From Alsobacter ponti (GTDB taxonomy: Bacteria; Pseudomonadota; Alphaproteobacteria; Rhizobiales; Beijerinckiaceae): DNA of 34,609 nucleotides. The position numbers and the translations under genes were made by a program. The stretch is from NCBI RefSeq assembly GCF_024294805.1, contig NZ_JANCLU010000032.1:1-34609 (forward strand). The letters run 5' to 3'. Every line of letters starts with the position of its first letter. The first letter of the stretch is position 1. Of this stretch, positions 34,162 to 34,609 are shown piece after piece. The notes below the pieces were generated by a model. That model saw nothing but the letters and a program-made list of their open reading frames with translations, searched no databases and was not told the DNA's origin.

Positions 34162-34609
34162 GCCACCGCCCCCATTCTCCACGCCGAGCTCTTAACTCAC
34201 GCTTGCAACGGCTTAGCATGAGTCAATCGAAGCGCGCAGCAGCGACTCAGCCACAACTACCGGGAGAATTCCGAATCCCCGCCCCCTGTGTCCCCCGCGC
34301 CATTGTCCCTACAGGCGATGTATCGGTGCGGACGCCAGTCCGCCCGTTCCCGGAATGCCGGAGCCTTGGCGGAGGCATGGCCGGGAGCCAGCGTAGGGAT
34401 GCTGCCGCGAAGCGGCTCTTTGTGAATTCTCTTCCTTAAATCCCACGTCGCCATGCGCTTCTATCCCGCCATCCTTTCGGATGCGGGGCTTGGCTTGTTC
34501 TGCGGAGCCCGGAAGGGCGGCGCGGAACGGCAGGGGCCTCGTCCCGCCGGCGGATGCCGGAGGTGAGGGTGTAGTACCGACGAGAGTTGACCCCCGCCGT
34601 TCCGCGCGC
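34162..34609. other. 448-bp end region without a convincing gene
   Basis: This is the upstream region of the outer-membrane protein gene and runs to the window end. It has lower GC than its neighbours between about 34190 and 34450. A 36-codon plus-strand frame starting at 34454 (MRFYPAILSDAGLGLF) lacks a ribosome binding site and I do not call it. No tRNA was found. The last 90 bases hold the nested inverted repeats listed separately. Confidence 0.4.
34520..34607. repeat. nested inverted repeats at the window end
   Basis: The outer arms GCGCGGAACGGC (34520-34531) and its complement (34596-34607) pair over 12 bp, then continue 4 bp after one mismatch. Inside, CTCGTC (34538-34543) pairs with GACGAG (34579-34584), and CCGGC (34547-34551) with GCCGG (34556-34560) around a GGAT loop. 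This could be a structured RNA or a chromosomal repeat; I do not recognise it. Confidence 0.45.

Noticed and set aside
34454-34566. 36-codon frame MRFYPAILSDAG...
   Set aside because: No ribosome binding site, no recognisable family, and it ends inside the inverted-repeat structure.
1-34609. CRISPR arrays, insertion sequences, prophage or toxin-antitoxin genes
   Set aside because: No regularly spaced repeats, transposase, integrase or phage-type motifs were seen on either strand.

Overview
The window is a stretch of high-GC alphaproteobacterial chromosome, most likely from the Hyphomicrobiales (Rhizobiales). The reasons are the gene order rpmH-rnpA-yidC-engB-argB-HAD with dapD-dapE-truA-fmt-def close by, the strong G/C bias at third codon positions, and an EcfG-type (alphaproteobacterial general stress) promoter. 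I could not assign a genus. No insertion sequence, phage gene, CRISPR array or rRNA was seen.

Region 1 (1-9400) is mostly housekeeping. It holds the start of a metallophosphoesterase gene, rmuC, then def-fmt-truA on the plus strand (N-terminal methionine formylation and deformylation, and tRNA pseudouridylation). A minus-strand membrane protein overlaps the end of truA. Next come two tiny hydrophilic proteins behind a probable EcfG promoter, then dapE and dapD of the lysine/diaminopimelate pathway. A plus-strand 8-oxoguanine deaminase gene sits between dapD and a HAD-type pyrimidine nucleotidase gene.

Region 2 (9545-14214) is the minus-strand rpmH-rnpA-yidC-engB-DUF423-argB block. It is read from a recognisable -35/-10 promoter, with a terminator-like hairpin in the leader of rpmH.

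Region 3 (14290-18189, plus strand) encodes a VTT/TVP38-type membrane protein with no ordinary start codon, its usual partner a dihydrolipoamide-dehydrogenase-like flavoprotein, an orphan sensor histidine kinase, and a tRNA-Arg(ACG).

Region 4 (18410-26862, plus strand) is an eight-gene, tightly coupled catabolic operon. It encodes a polar-amino-acid-type ABC importer (binding protein, two permeases, ATPase), a GntR/FCD repressor, a creatinase-like M24 hydrolase lacking most metal ligands, a class I aminotransferase, a phytoene-dehydrogenase-like flavoprotein and an AA_synth (DUF1185) protein. A perfect 16-bp AT-rich palindrome lies just before the first gene and is the likely operator. The substrate is unknown; an amino-acid-like amide, lactam or amidine is my best guess. 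This is the best candidate for an undescribed system here.

Region 5 (26873-34609) encodes exported or envelope proteins. A minus-strand operon holds a membrane-anchored PpiC-type foldase, a HupE/UreJ-type membrane protein and a secreted DUF3604 (PHP-like) enzyme. It is divergent from a large secreted arylsulfatase, and an outer-membrane beta-barrel gene follows. The last 450 bases carry no convincing gene but end in a nested set of inverted repeats.
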